A stretch of 64,000 bases of DNA from Streptomyces sp. MP131-18 (GTDB taxonomy: Bacteria > Actinomycetota > Actinomycetes > Streptomycetales > Streptomycetaceae). The notes beneath the pieces are model-generated. The model saw nothing but the letters and a program-made list of their open reading frames with translations. It ran no database searches and was not told where the DNA came from. This document shows, piece by piece, positions 32,218 to 39,837 of the stretch. The stretch is taken from contig NZ_LZNS01000001.1 in NCBI RefSeq assembly GCF_001984575.1, positions 6,012,552-6,076,551 of the forward strand. Direction: 5' to 3'. The position numbers and the translations under genes are program-made. The number at the start of each line of letters is the position of its first letter. Position 1 is the stretch's first letter.

Positions 32218-33162
32218 GTGCGCATGTCACCGCGCGCCTGGTTCCTCTTCGCCCTGATGAGCCTCATCTGGGGCATCCCCTACCTGTTGATCAAGGTGGC
32301 GGTGGACGGCGTTTCCGTCCCCGTCCTCGTCTTCGCCCGCACCGCGGCCGGTGCGCTGCTGCTGCTCCCGTTCGCGCTGTCCCGCCTCGGCGCCCTCCGC
32401 GGCCACGGCCGCCCGCTGCTCGCGTTCGCCGCCTGCGAAATCATCGGCCCCTGGTGGCTGCTGTCCGACGCGGAACGCCACCTCAGCAGCTCCATGGCCG
32501 GCCTGCTGATCGCCGCCGTCCCCATCGTCGCCGTACTGCTGGCCCGGCTGACGGGCGACCGCGAACGCCTCGGCGCCCTGCGCTGGACCGGCCTCGCGGC
32601 GGGCCTGGCGGGCGTCGCCGTCCTGGCCGCACCGCAGGTGAACGGCGGCAGCCCGTGGGCGGTGACCGAGGTGCTGCTCACCGCCCTCGGCTACGCCGCC
32701 GCGCCCCTGATCGCGGCCCGCCACCTGCGCGACGTGCCCACCCTCCCGCTGACCGCGGGCTGCCTGGCCGTGGCCGCAGCCTGCTACGCGGTCCCCGCGG
32801 CGGCCACCTGGCCCGCGCGCATGCCCGACGCCGAGGTGCTGGCCGCGCTCGCCGGACTCGGCGTGATCTGCACGGCGTTCGGCTTCCTGGTGTTCTTCGA
32901 GCTGATCCGCGAGGCCGGCGCGTCCCGCGCGATGGTGTTCACCTACGTCAACCCCGCGGTCGCGGTCGCGGCGGGCGTCACGTTCCTGGGCGAGCCGCTG
33001 ACCGGCACCGTCCTGGCCGCCTTCGTGCTGATCCTGTGCGGCTCCGTGCTGGCCACGGGTAGACTGGACCGCACGGCGGACGAGCCGGCCGGGCGGTCGC
33101 GTCGGGATCTCCACGATCCCGCCGAGGAACGTCCGGGCTCCACAGGGCAGGGTGGTAGGTAA
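32218..33162 (+). CDS. EamA/DMT-family transporter
   Basis: A 314-residue protein with ten membrane helices in two EamA repeats; the first begins WFLFALMSLIWGIPYLLIKV and the second covers about residues 145-285 (WAVTEVLLTALGYAAAPLIA, VNPAVAVAAGVTFLGEPLTG). Members export amino acids or metabolites. The start is GTG at 32218, with an ATG at 32224 as alternative. The final 28 codons lie inside the 5' part of rnpB and are hydrophilic and unlike the family, so the tail is probably dispensable. Confidence 0.87.
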   Translation: MRMSPRAWFLFALMSLIWGIPYLLIKVAVDGVSVPVLVFARTAAGALLLLPFALSRLGALRGHGRPLLAFAACEIIGPWWLLSDAERHLSSSMAGLLIAAVPIVAVLLARLTGDRERLGALRWTGLAAGLAGVAVLAAPQVNGGSPWAVTEVLLTALGYAAAPLIAARHLRDVPTLPLTAGCLAVAAACYAVPAAATWPARMPDAEVLAALAGLGVICTAFGFLVFFELIREAGASRAMVFTYVNPAVAVAAGVTFLGEPLTGTVLAAFVLILCGSVLATGRLDRTADEPAGRSRRDLHDPAEERPGSTGQGGR

Positions 33163-33481
33163 CACCTACCTGGGGCGACCCACGGGAAAGTGCCACAGAA
33201 AACAGACCGCCGGGGGCCACGGCCACCCGGTAAGGGTGAAACGGTGGTGTAAGAGACCACCAGCGCCCAGGGTGACCTGGGCGGCTTGGTAAACCCCACC
33301 CGGAGCAAGGTCAAGAGGGGCCCGGAAGGGCCCTGCGCGGACGACTGAGGGCTGCCCGCCCGAGTCCGCGGGTGGACCGCACGAGACCGGTGGCAACACC
33401 GGCCCCAGATGGATGGCCGCCTCCCCCGCACGCCGCAAGGCCACGGGGCGACAGAACCCGGCGTACAGGCCGACTCGTCCG
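33077..33481 (+). ncRNA. rnpB: RNase P RNA (type A)
   Basis: The catalytic RNA of RNase P, which trims tRNA 5' ends. The P1 helix pairs GGACGAG (33078-33084) with CTCGTCC (33474-33480). Universally conserved cores are visible: GAGGAACGTCCGGGCTCCAC near 33124, GTGCCACAGAAAACAGACCG near 33190, GGTAAGGGTGAAACGGTGGT near 33229, GTAAACCCCACCCGGAGCAA near 33289, and ACAGAACCCGGCGTACAGGC near 33451. The order and spacing match actinobacterial rnpB. The first 86 nt overlap the EamA reading frame, so its promoter must lie inside that gene. Confidence 0.95.
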
Positions 33482-34143
33482 CCGCCTACGATCGCGACGC
33501 GCGGGTGGGTGCAGGTGTTGTTCCAGGTCTCTCGGAGACTGCGTGTGGGGCGTGCCGGCCGGAGGCACCGAGTCTCGTCGCGCCGCAGTGCGTGCGCTTG
33601 GCGATCTCCTTCTCGGATAGTGCCCGCGGTCCGAGGGGGAAGAGCTCAACGGTGACCAGGGCCTCGGCGAGCTGGTTCCGTTGCGGCGCACGCGGCTATC
33701 CGCGCGCCGAGCCGGTCCGTGCGGGCCTGGTAGGCGTCCGGATCGGTCAGCGGCGTAGATCCGGGCCTGCTGGGCTGTCTCCCCTCTTCCGCTGAAGCGA
33801 CGGAGCGCGTGCACCACCTCGCCCGGGCCGAGCTGAGCGACCCGGCGAACCTCCCGCCGTCGGCTTCTCCCTGGGCGGGTCGTGCGTGACTTCGGCGACG
33901 CCAGGGGGACTGCTCAACTGAGCCCCCACAAGCACGGGGACAGCCGGGATAGAGTTCCATCGGGTTCTGCGAGGTGACCTCATCAACCGATCAACTGGAC
34001 ACCGAGCTGTGGTGGTTCGGAACCTCAAGCACACACGCGACACGCGGATCGCACCGAAGGAAAATGCCGGAGATGGGCGCGATGTCTGCCGCCACGAGGG
34101 TGACGGCCGGTCGACTGACCGCTATCACCCCAGTTCAGAAGCC
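33482..34143. other. Gene-poor stretch between rnpB and the CRISPR array
   Basis: About 660 bases with no convincing gene in six frames. The open frames here lack a ribosome site, family motifs or third-position GC bias. A minus-strand segment around 33690-33770 (LTDPDAYQARTDRLGARIAA) looks protein-like but is interrupted by frame changes on both sides, so it may be a relic. The part next to the array could contain a CRISPR leader if the array is read on the plus strand. Confidence 0.5.
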
Positions 34144-34473
34144 GTGGCGGCCGTCCTCCGGGACGGCCGAGGATCGCAAGTGCGTGCTGCGCAGCGCGGC
34201 GGAACGGGCGGCCGCGGGTGGCGGTCACCCTCCGGGGCGGCCGAGGATCGCAACTGAGCAGTTACCATTATTGGTAACTGCTCCTACCAAGTGGCGGTCA
34301 CCCTCCGGGGCGGCCGAGGATCGCAACCGCAGAGTCTGCTGGAAATCCGCCAGCGTCATCGGGTGGCGGTCACCCTCCGGGGCGGCCGAGGATCGCAACC
34401 CGATTGCGTCGCCGTCTGGCACACGCGACTTGGACTGTGGCGGTCACCCTTCGGGGCGGCCGAGGATCGCAAC
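34144..34473 (+). CRISPR. CRISPR array: five 37-nt repeats, four spacers, no cas genes here
   Basis: Repeats begin at 34144, 34218, 34291, 34363 and 34437. The consensus starts GTGGCGGTCA and ends GAGGATCGCAAC, with an internal imperfect stem (GGTCACCC with GGGCGGCC). Repeats 2-4 are identical, repeat 5 has one change, and repeat 1 differs at five positions but has a perfect stem. Spacers are 37, 36, 35 and 37 nt and are unrelated to one another. The GCAAC end suggests plus-strand transcription. The type cannot be set without cas genes, and none lie within the window on either side. Confidence 0.93.
34256..34283. repeat. Perfect 12-bp inverted repeat filling CRISPR spacer 2
   Basis: GAGCAGTTACCA, a TTAT centre, then TGGTAACTGCTC: perfect 12-nt arms take up 28 of the 36 spacer bases. 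It is AT-rich compared with everything around it. A crRNA from it would fold on itself. Confidence 0.9.
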
Positions 34474-34500
34474 CGTTCACAGCCACAGCACTGCGCACCG

Positions 34501-35364
34501 TCAGTCCTTGCCCAGGAGGTCCGCCGGGAAGGCGCCGTTCTTGCGGGCGGTTGTGCTGAGGGCGGTGGCCAGTTCGGTCAGCCGGGCCACGCCTTCGGCG
34601 CCCAGGTGCTCGTACGGGGCCGCGTCCAGACGGTCGGTCTCGGCCTCGATGTCCTTGCGCAGCCGTTTGCCCGCCTCCGTCAGCTCGTTGCCGGCGGTGA
34701 GCACCCCGCGGTCGCGCAGCCGCTGCCGGCCCGACTCCCACTGCTCGGCGCTGATGCCGCGGGTCCGCAGGAGCCACTTGGGGGACATACCCTGACCGGT
34801 CGCGGTGTGCGAGGCGAGCGCCTCGACCGGGTCGAGCCCGGCGCCGACCAGGGTCATCAGGTGGCCGTCGCCGCGGTGTTCGCGCAGCAGCGTGGCGGCG
34901 TGCCACAGCGCCAGGTGCGGGGCGTCGGGCACGGGCAGATCGGCGTTGGCCGAGTACAGGGGGCGCGCCTGGCGCGTGCACGCCTCGGTGGCGCGCAGCG
35001 CCAGCTCCGCGGCCTCGGCCACCGCCTCGGAGGCTACGACCTCCTCGCCCAGCAGCCGGCGCAGCGTCGAGTCGGCGGCCCGCAGCCGGGCTTCCAGGGC
35101 GGCTTCGGGGGAGACCACGTCCCACGCGGCCGGGATGTGCCGGGCGATCAGCTCATGGCTGAAGTTGAAGAAGGTCGCGGTGACGGTGCCCGCGCACACC
35201 CGTCCCAGCGGCGCCGCGCGGCCGACGAAGTAGGTGGCCGCGGTGTTCTTCAGTCCCAACTCGGCGAGTTCCTCGCCGAAGTCCGGGGAGAAGTAGATGG
35301 CGGCGTGGATCTGGTTGACGACGCCGTAGCAGCGACGAGCGGCGAGGTCGGGGAGAGTGGCCAT
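34501..35364 (-). CDS. SCO6745-family protein
   Basis: A 287-residue soluble, mainly helical protein matching the SCO6745 family of streptomycetes, of unknown function. Family features are RRCYGVVNQIHAAIYFSPD near the N-terminus, FFNFSHELIARHIPAAWD near 65, and a winged-helix-like C-terminal half (ISAEQWESGRQRLRDRGVL, LTEAGKRLRKDIEAETDRLD), so a MarR-like DNA or ligand-binding role is conceivable. The ATG at 35364 fits homologues. Its stop lies 27 nt from the last CRISPR repeat. Confidence 0.82.
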   Translation of the reverse strand: MATLPDLAARRCYGVVNQIHAAIYFSPDFGEELAELGLKNTAATYFVGRAAPLGRVCAGTVTATFFNFSHELIARHIPAAWDVVSPEAALEARLRAADSTLRRLLGEEVVASEAVAEAAELALRATEACTRQARPLYSANADLPVPDAPHLALWHAATLLREHRGDGHLMTLVGAGLDPVEALASHTATGQGMSPKWLLRTRGISAEQWESGRQRLRDRGVLTAGNELTEAGKRLRKDIEAETDRLDAAPYEHLGAEGVARLTELATALSTTARKNGAFPADLLGKD

Positions 35365-35445
35365 GGGCCGCACGTTACCGACCGGTGTCCCATCCGGTTT
35401 TCCGGGCCCCGCCGAGATCGGCGGCATCAGGCCCGCGACGGGCTC

Positions 35446-35745
35446 TCAGGCCGGGTCGGTGATGTCATCGAACTCGTCATGCCTCTGGAGGTACTTCGCG
35501 ACGTAGGGGCAGACCGGCACGATGCGTTTGCCGGCGGTGCGTGTGTCGGTGAGTGCCTGCTGGACGAGGAGGGAGGCCAGGCCCTGACCGGCGAAGGCGT
35601 CGTCGATTTCCGTGTGGTGGAAGACTCGTTGGCCGTCTCGGTCGCGGTAGGCGGTGAAGCCGGCGAGGGTGCCGTCGAGCAGGATCTCGTAGCGGTGCCT
35701 GGCGTCGTTGCGTTCGACGGTCGGGGTGGTGCCGGGCTGTGTCAT
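35446..35745 (-). CDS. Small GNAT-like N-acetyltransferase
   Basis: A 99-residue protein of the short YjdJ-type GNAT group. The family pattern is RYEILLDGTLAGFTAYRDRD, FHHTEIDDAFAGQGLASLLV near residue 45 and VPVCPYVAKYLQRHDEF near the end; the QGLAS part is the acetyl-CoA pyrophosphate loop. The ATG at 35745 overlaps the stop of the pirin gene (ATGA), so both are co-translated. The substrate is unknown. Confidence 0.85.
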   Translation of the reverse strand: MTQPGTTPTVERNDARHRYEILLDGTLAGFTAYRDRDGQRVFHHTEIDDAFAGQGLASLLVQQALTDTRTAGKRIVPVCPYVAKYLQRHDEFDDITDPA

Positions 35746-36749
35746 CGGGTGCCCTTCCGGGGTGGGTTCGCTCGCGGTTTGATGGTGGCGTTGGGCAGGG
35801 CGGGGGCGGGCAGCCGGTCTCCGTTGTAGCCCTCGACGGTGCCGAAGCGGTCGGTGCCGTCCTGCCAGGCGGTGCGGGCCTGGAGGATGTCGTCGTGGCT
35901 TCGGCCGATGAAGTTCCACCACATGACGATCTCCTCCTCGAAAGGCGGTCCGCCGAGCAGGAGCGTCCTGGCCGTTTTGTCGGAGGCGTTGGTCAGCGTG
36001 AGGGTGTCGTTCCCGGTGTCGAGGTAGCCCAGCTCCGCCGGGCCCAACTGGGTGTCGGCCATGCGGACGTGGCCGTGGTCGACGAGAAGGCCGTGCTCGA
36101 AGCCGCGATCCACGGCGAGGGTGGCCGTGGCGTGGGGCCGGAGGACGATCTCGGCGCCGAGCAGGGGGGTGAAGGTCCGTACCGGGGAGGTGGCCCCGGC
36201 GAGGGAGCCCAGGAAGACCCTGGCCTCGGCCCCGTCCAGCTGTAGGGGGTCGGGGATGTGGTGCTGGAAGTCCCGGGCGGCGTCGCGGTGTGCCTCGGGC
36301 AGTGCCACCCACAACTGGACGCCGTGCAGCACGGTGGCCCGCGCCGTGGAGACCTCGGAGTGGGCGATGCCGTGCCCGCCCGTCATGAGGTTCAGCTCTC
36401 CGCGCCGGACGAGGGCATGGCTGCCCAGGCTGTCCCGGTGCTCGATCTCGCCGCTGAACAGCCAGCTCACTGTCTGAAGGCCGGTATGCGGGTGCGGGGG
36501 AACGTCCATCCCGCTCGTGGCGGCGACATCGTCCGGGCCGTAGTGATCGACGAAGCACCAGGCCCCGATCAGCGTCCGGGCCCGCTGCGGCAGCGTGCGG
36601 CGCACCGTCATCGCCCGTGGGCCGCCCAGCGGGACCTCACGCGGGGCCAGTACCTCCACCCGCGGCAGCTGCGGCCGCGGTGTTCCCCGTTCGTCGCCGG
36701 CCGGTTCTCCGCAGCGAAGCACGGCCGGCTCCGTCTCGACGTTGCTCAC
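35742..36749 (-). CDS. Pirin-family protein
   Basis: A 335-residue bicupin of the pirin family. The N-terminal metal-site motif is DVPPHPHTGLQTVSWLFSGE at about residues 80-99, with HGIAHSE near 126 supplying further ligands. The C-terminal cupin includes VFLGSLAGATSPVRTFTPL near 190. Some bacterial pirins have quercetinase activity, others act as regulators. The start is GTG at 36749. It forms a two-gene operon with the GNAT gene. Confidence 0.88.
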   Translation of the reverse strand: MSNVETEPAVLRCGEPAGDERGTPRPQLPRVEVLAPREVPLGGPRAMTVRRTLPQRARTLIGAWCFVDHYGPDDVAATSGMDVPPHPHTGLQTVSWLFSGEIEHRDSLGSHALVRRGELNLMTGGHGIAHSEVSTARATVLHGVQLWVALPEAHRDAARDFQHHIPDPLQLDGAEARVFLGSLAGATSPVRTFTPLLGAEIVLRPHATATLAVDRGFEHGLLVDHGHVRMADTQLGPAELGYLDTGNDTLTLTNASDKTARTLLLGGPPFEEEIVMWWNFIGRSHDDILQARTAWQDGTDRFGTVEGYNGDRLPAPALPNATIKPRANPPRKGTR

Positions 36750-36890
36750 CGCTGACCGCCTTCCACTCGATTGCCACATCTGGTTTATGTGTCAACTACT
36801 ATTGGGTGGGTTGAATGTACACCCTGACCCGCCGCACCACGACACGGTGGAACGAGCGCGGCCGGCGGCGGCCCGAACAAGGAGCGCAGA

Positions 36891-37376
36891 TTGAGCGACA
36901 CGACCCCTGATCCCGCGGCTCGGCGGATCTTCATCGACAAGCAGAGCCCCGAGCCCTACCGCGCGCTGCTCCGGACCTCTGAAACGGTCCGCGCTGCCGC
37001 CGCCGACGCGGGCCTGGAACGCACGCTCGTGGAGCTGATCAACCTCCGCGTCTCGCAGATCAACGGCTGCCCCTACTGCCTCGACGTGCACACCAGGGCC
37101 GCGCTGCGCGGCGGCGAGACCACCCAACGCCTCGGCGTGCTGGCCGCCTGGCGGCACACGGAATTGTTCACGGCGCGCGAGCGCGCCGCCCTCGCCCTGG
37201 CGGAGGCCACCACCCAACCCGCGGACGACGCCGTCCAGGAGGCCGCCTACGCCACCGCCCGCCAGGCGCTCACCGACGACGAGATATCCGCGGCGATCTG
37301 GGTGGCGATCACCATCAACGCCTTCAACAGGGTCTCGATCATGAGCAGGCATCCCGTGCGCAAGAGTTCCCAGTAG
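36891..37376 (+). CDS. AhpD-like carboxymuconolactone decarboxylase-family protein
   Basis: A 161-residue alkylhydroperoxidase-like protein. The redox motif is NGCPYCLDVH at about residues 58-67, with the CxxC and proton-relay His typical of AhpD, followed by WRHTELFTARERAALALAEA. The start is TTG at 36891, with AAGGAG 6 nt upstream. Upstream, TCAAC and GTTGA half-sites around 36793-36816 may be an operator. It is divergent from the pirin operon; a shared oxidative-stress role is plausible. Confidence 0.88.
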   Translation: MSDTTPDPAARRIFIDKQSPEPYRALLRTSETVRAAAADAGLERTLVELINLRVSQINGCPYCLDVHTRAALRGGETTQRLGVLAAWRHTELFTARERAALALAEATTQPADDAVQEAAYATARQALTDDEISAAIWVAITINAFNRVSIMSRHPVRKSSQ

Positions 37377-37608
37377 CCACCGAGGTGACCCGCGCCCCGG
37401 GCCCTCCGGCCGCGTGCCGGGCTCGCCGTTCCGCCCGGTCGTCGGCGGAGTGGGGAGACACCGCCATAGTGCCCCAGTCGCACATGGAACTGAGCGCGGG
37501 GCGCGTCCGCTTCGTCGGACCGGCCGGGCCACCCGGGGCAGCGTTCTCCGCCGCCACCGCCGCGACCCTCGGCCCGGCCGTGTGAGGCGGTCCTCCGCCC
37601 GGCGGCGA

Positions 37609-38103
37609 TCAGGCGTCGGACGCTACCTGCTGGTCCGGGGAAGGGGCCTCGTTCAACCGGGTCATGATGCGCTCGGAGACCCGGGCGAGCACACTCAGCT
37701 CGGCCGGCGTCACGTGGTCGAGGAACAGGTCGCGAACGGCTTCGACGTGCCGGGGGGCCGCGGCCTCGATCGCCTTGCGGCCCGCCGGGGTGATGACCAC
37801 GAACGCTCCACGGCCGTCCTCGGCGCACTCCTCCCGGGTCACCAGCCCGCGCTTTGCCATGCGGGTGATGTGGTGGGACATCCGGCTCTTCTCCCACTCC
37901 ACCGACTTGGCCAGGTCCAGGAGGCGGCGCCGGCCGTCGGGCACGTCCGTGAGGGAGACAAGGGCCGCGAAGTCGGGGGCGGAGAGGCCGGACTCGGTCT
38001 GGAGCTGGCGCGACAGCCGGCCGGTGAGCTTCAGGTGCATGTCGATAAAGCTCCGCCAGGCCCGCTGCTCCGCTGGGCTCAGCCAGCGCGGCGTCTCGTT
38101 CAT
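37609..38103 (-). CDS. MarR-family regulator
   Basis: A 164-residue winged-helix repressor (LSAPDFAALVSLTDVPDGRR, LLDLAKSVEWEKSRMSHHI, RMAKRGLVTREECAEDGRGA, VVITPAGRKAI). The ATG at 38103 gives the usual N-terminus (MNETPRWLSPAEQRAWRSFI); a GTG at 38139 would extend it through its own operator and is unlikely. The palindrome at 38126-38140 suggests autoregulation. It converges with the AhpD-like gene. Confidence 0.9.
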   Translation of the reverse strand: MNETPRWLSPAEQRAWRSFIDMHLKLTGRLSRQLQTESGLSAPDFAALVSLTDVPDGRRRLLDLAKSVEWEKSRMSHHITRMAKRGLVTREECAEDGRGAFVVITPAGRKAIEAAAPRHVEAVRDLFLDHVTPAELSVLARVSERIMTRLNEAPSPDQQVASDA

Positions 38104-38125
38104 GTGAACGAGCATAGCGGCAAAT

Positions 38126-38140
38126 GGTTGATTAATCACC
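38126..38140. promoter_or_regulatory. Candidate MarR operator
   Basis: TGATTAATCA (38129-38138) is a perfect palindrome, within GGTTGATTAATCACC. It lies 23-37 bp upstream of the marR-type start codon, in an AT-rich island within very GC-rich DNA. Confidence 0.55.
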
Positions 38141-38365
38141 TATCTGCTCGGTTGTGATATGCGGCTTCGCGCCATGCGAAGCGCGCAGGGGCTGTTGCGT
38201 CAGGAGGGGCCCGTCGAGTGCCGAAGGCGCGGCCGGTCCGGGGTGGAGGGGGTGCCGAACGTGGTCACGCCGACGTCCCTGCCGCGACCGGCGGCTGGGT
38301 GTCGGTGTTCGTGGATCTTGGTTGGCTGCCGTTCGGCGCGCGGCCGAGTATGGGGAGAGGAGCGG

Positions 38366-38405
38366 GAGTGAGTCCTCACTCATTGACGGAGTGAGGGCTC
38401 ACTCC
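38366..38405. promoter_or_regulatory. Tandem TetR operators
   Basis: Two perfect inverted repeats share the same half-site: GAGTGAG-TC-CTCACTC (38366-38381) and GGAGTGAG-GG-CTCACTCC (38388-38405). The centres are 23 bp apart, so two repressor dimers could bind near the same helix face. They sit directly before the tetR start at 38420. The rest of 38104-38365 shows no gene. Confidence 0.7.
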
Positions 38406-38419
38406 GTACTCTCGGGGGC

Positions 38420-39040
38420 ATGACATCACCCAAGGAGAACCAGACCACCCGCCGCCGTGCCCCCGGCATGTCGCCGGAGCAGCGTCGCGCGATGATCATC
38501 CAGACCGCGATCCCGCTGATCACCGAGTACGGCGCCGCGGTGACCACCGCGAAGGTCGCCCGCGCCGCGGGCATCGGCGAGGGCACGATCTTCCGGGTCT
38601 TCGCCGACAAGGACGAGCTGCTGCAAGCCTGCCTGGCGGAGGCGCTCTCCCCAGAGCACGCGATCCGCGAACTCGGCACGATCGAGCTGTCCCAGCCGCT
38701 GCCCGACCGGCTCGCGGAGGCGGCCCAGGCGCTGCAGGCGCACCTGTCCCGAATGGGCGCGATCGCCGGCTCGCTGCACGCCTCCGGGCATCGCGGCGGC
38801 AAGCACCCCGGCACGGTGCGCGGCGCGGGCCGCGAGGAGTCGACGGCCCGCATCCGCGGGGCCCTCGCGGACCTGCTGGAGCCCGACAAGGCCGCGCTGC
38901 GCCGGTCGCCGGAGCAGATCGCGGCCCTCTTTTTCGGGCTGCTCTTCACCCAGCCGCATATGGAGGACGAGCCAGAGCTGACCACGCAGGAGCTGGTGGA
39001 GGTCTTCTTGCACGGCGCACTCGCGGGCGGCGCCAAATGA
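38420..39040 (+). CDS. TetR/AcrR-family regulator
   Basis: A 206-residue repressor. The helix-turn-helix spans about residues 22-66 (IIQTAIPLITEYGAAVTTAK, VARAAGIGEGTIFRVFADKD). The ligand domain follows and ends LVEVFLHGALAGGAK. The ATG at 38420 is preceded by GGGGGC. Tandem palindromes upstream mark it as probably self-regulating. It overlaps a DUF6069 gene by 4 nt, which should be its co-regulated target. Confidence 0.9.
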   Translation: MTSPKENQTTRRRAPGMSPEQRRAMIIQTAIPLITEYGAAVTTAKVARAAGIGEGTIFRVFADKDELLQACLAEALSPEHAIRELGTIELSQPLPDRLAEAAQALQAHLSRMGAIAGSLHASGHRGGKHPGTVRGAGREESTARIRGALADLLEPDKAALRRSPEQIAALFFGLLFTQPHMEDEPELTTQELVEVFLHGALAGGAK

Positions 39041-39462
39041 ACGCGCGCAGACGACGTTTGGCGGTCACGGGCCTCGCGGCCCTGGCGCCTGTCCTGGTGT
39101 GGGTGGTCGCGGACCCGGTGCTGGGGCACCGGCTGCGGATCATCGACGGCGAGCAGACGCTCGACATCGGCGCGGTGCCGGTGGTGGTGGTCGCGCTGCT
39201 GGCGGCGCTCGTCGGCTGGGGGCTGCTGGCTGCCCTGGAGCGGTTCGGGGTACGGCACGCCCGCGCCGTCTGGACCGGGGTGGCCGTCGCGGTACTGGCC
39301 ATGTCGTTCCTGCCGTTGACCGGCGACGGCATGGACGGCGGTACCCGGGCCGCGCTGGCGCTGATGCACCTCGCGGTGGCGGCGGTACTGATCCCGGGCC
39401 TGCGCACCAAGTACGCCGCGGACAGCACCGGATGCAGGCAGCCCTGCCTGACGAGCTCGTGA
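39037..39462 (+). CDS. DUF6069-type four-span membrane protein
   Basis: A 141-residue protein with four hydrophobic segments (about 8-28, 45-68, 78-97, 108-128), matching the DUF6069 family often paired with TetR genes. The loop PLTGDGMDGGTRAALALMHL before the last span is family-like. The ATG overlaps the tetR stop (ATGA). Function is unknown; a small membrane or efflux accessory role is possible. Confidence 0.82.
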   Translation: MNARRRRLAVTGLAALAPVLVWVVADPVLGHRLRIIDGEQTLDIGAVPVVVVALLAALVGWGLLAALERFGVRHARAVWTGVAVAVLAMSFLPLTGDGMDGGTRAALALMHLAVAAVLIPGLRTKYAADSTGCRQPCLTSS

Positions 39463-39538
39463 TCGTTGGATCACGGTCGCGTGGTGGGGAACGCGACCCG
39501 TGCAGCGATCATCGGTGACCGGGCCGTCGGTGAGGTGT

Positions 39539-39568
39539 GGCCCCCGCGCACAGCCCGTCGCGGGGGCC
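39539..39568 (+). terminator. Terminator of the TetR/DUF6069 operon
   Basis: A perfect 10-bp stem (GGCCCCCGCG with its complement) around a 10-nt loop, followed by CCTTTG. It separates the operon from the cobalamin locus. Confidence 0.75.
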
Positions 39569-39608
39569 CCTTTGCCGTGTGGGTGCCGGGCGCGTCGTAG
39601 TCTGGTCC

Positions 39609-39767
39609 GGCCAGTCGAGCTCCCCCGTGGAGTCAGGGAATCCGGTGCGAATCCGGGACTGACGCGCAGCGGTGAGGGGGACGGGCACGGCGACATGCCA
39701 CTGGAGCGGTGCCGCTCCGGGAAGGCGCCGCGCACCGGACGATCCCGAGTCCGAAGACCTGCTGGCA
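39609..39767 (+). promoter_or_regulatory. Cobalamin riboswitch 2 (cobG operon)
   Basis: Core motifs: GGGAATCCGGTGCGAATCC, then GGGACTGACGCGCAGCGGTG, and near the 3' end CCCGAGTCCGAAGACCTGCT. P1 can pair GCCAG (39610-39614) with CTGGC (39762-39766). A TAGTCT box at 39598-39603 fits a -10 element about 7 nt upstream. It is similar in sequence to riboswitch 5 near 61.2 kb. It should repress the cobG-cobH-cobIJ-cobM operon when cobalamin is abundant. Confidence 0.93.
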
Positions 39768-39837
39768 CTGGCGGCGACCGCCGCCAGGTCGACCGCGGGC
39801 TCCGCGTATGCGCCCCTGACCTCGAAGGACCGTGCCA

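Noticed and set aside
33409..33795. 128-codon open frame overlapping the 3' part of rnpB
   Set aside because: It starts inside the conserved core of RNase P RNA, has no ribosome site and no recognisable domain.
37385..37585. 66-codon open frame between the AhpD-like and MarR genes
   Set aside because: There is no ribosome site or family similarity; its residues look like GC-driven low complexity.
38132..38383. 83-codon minus-strand frame in the region between marR and tetR
   Set aside because: It would cover the tandem TetR operators and begin in the MarR operator; composition is Arg/Pro-rich with no motif.
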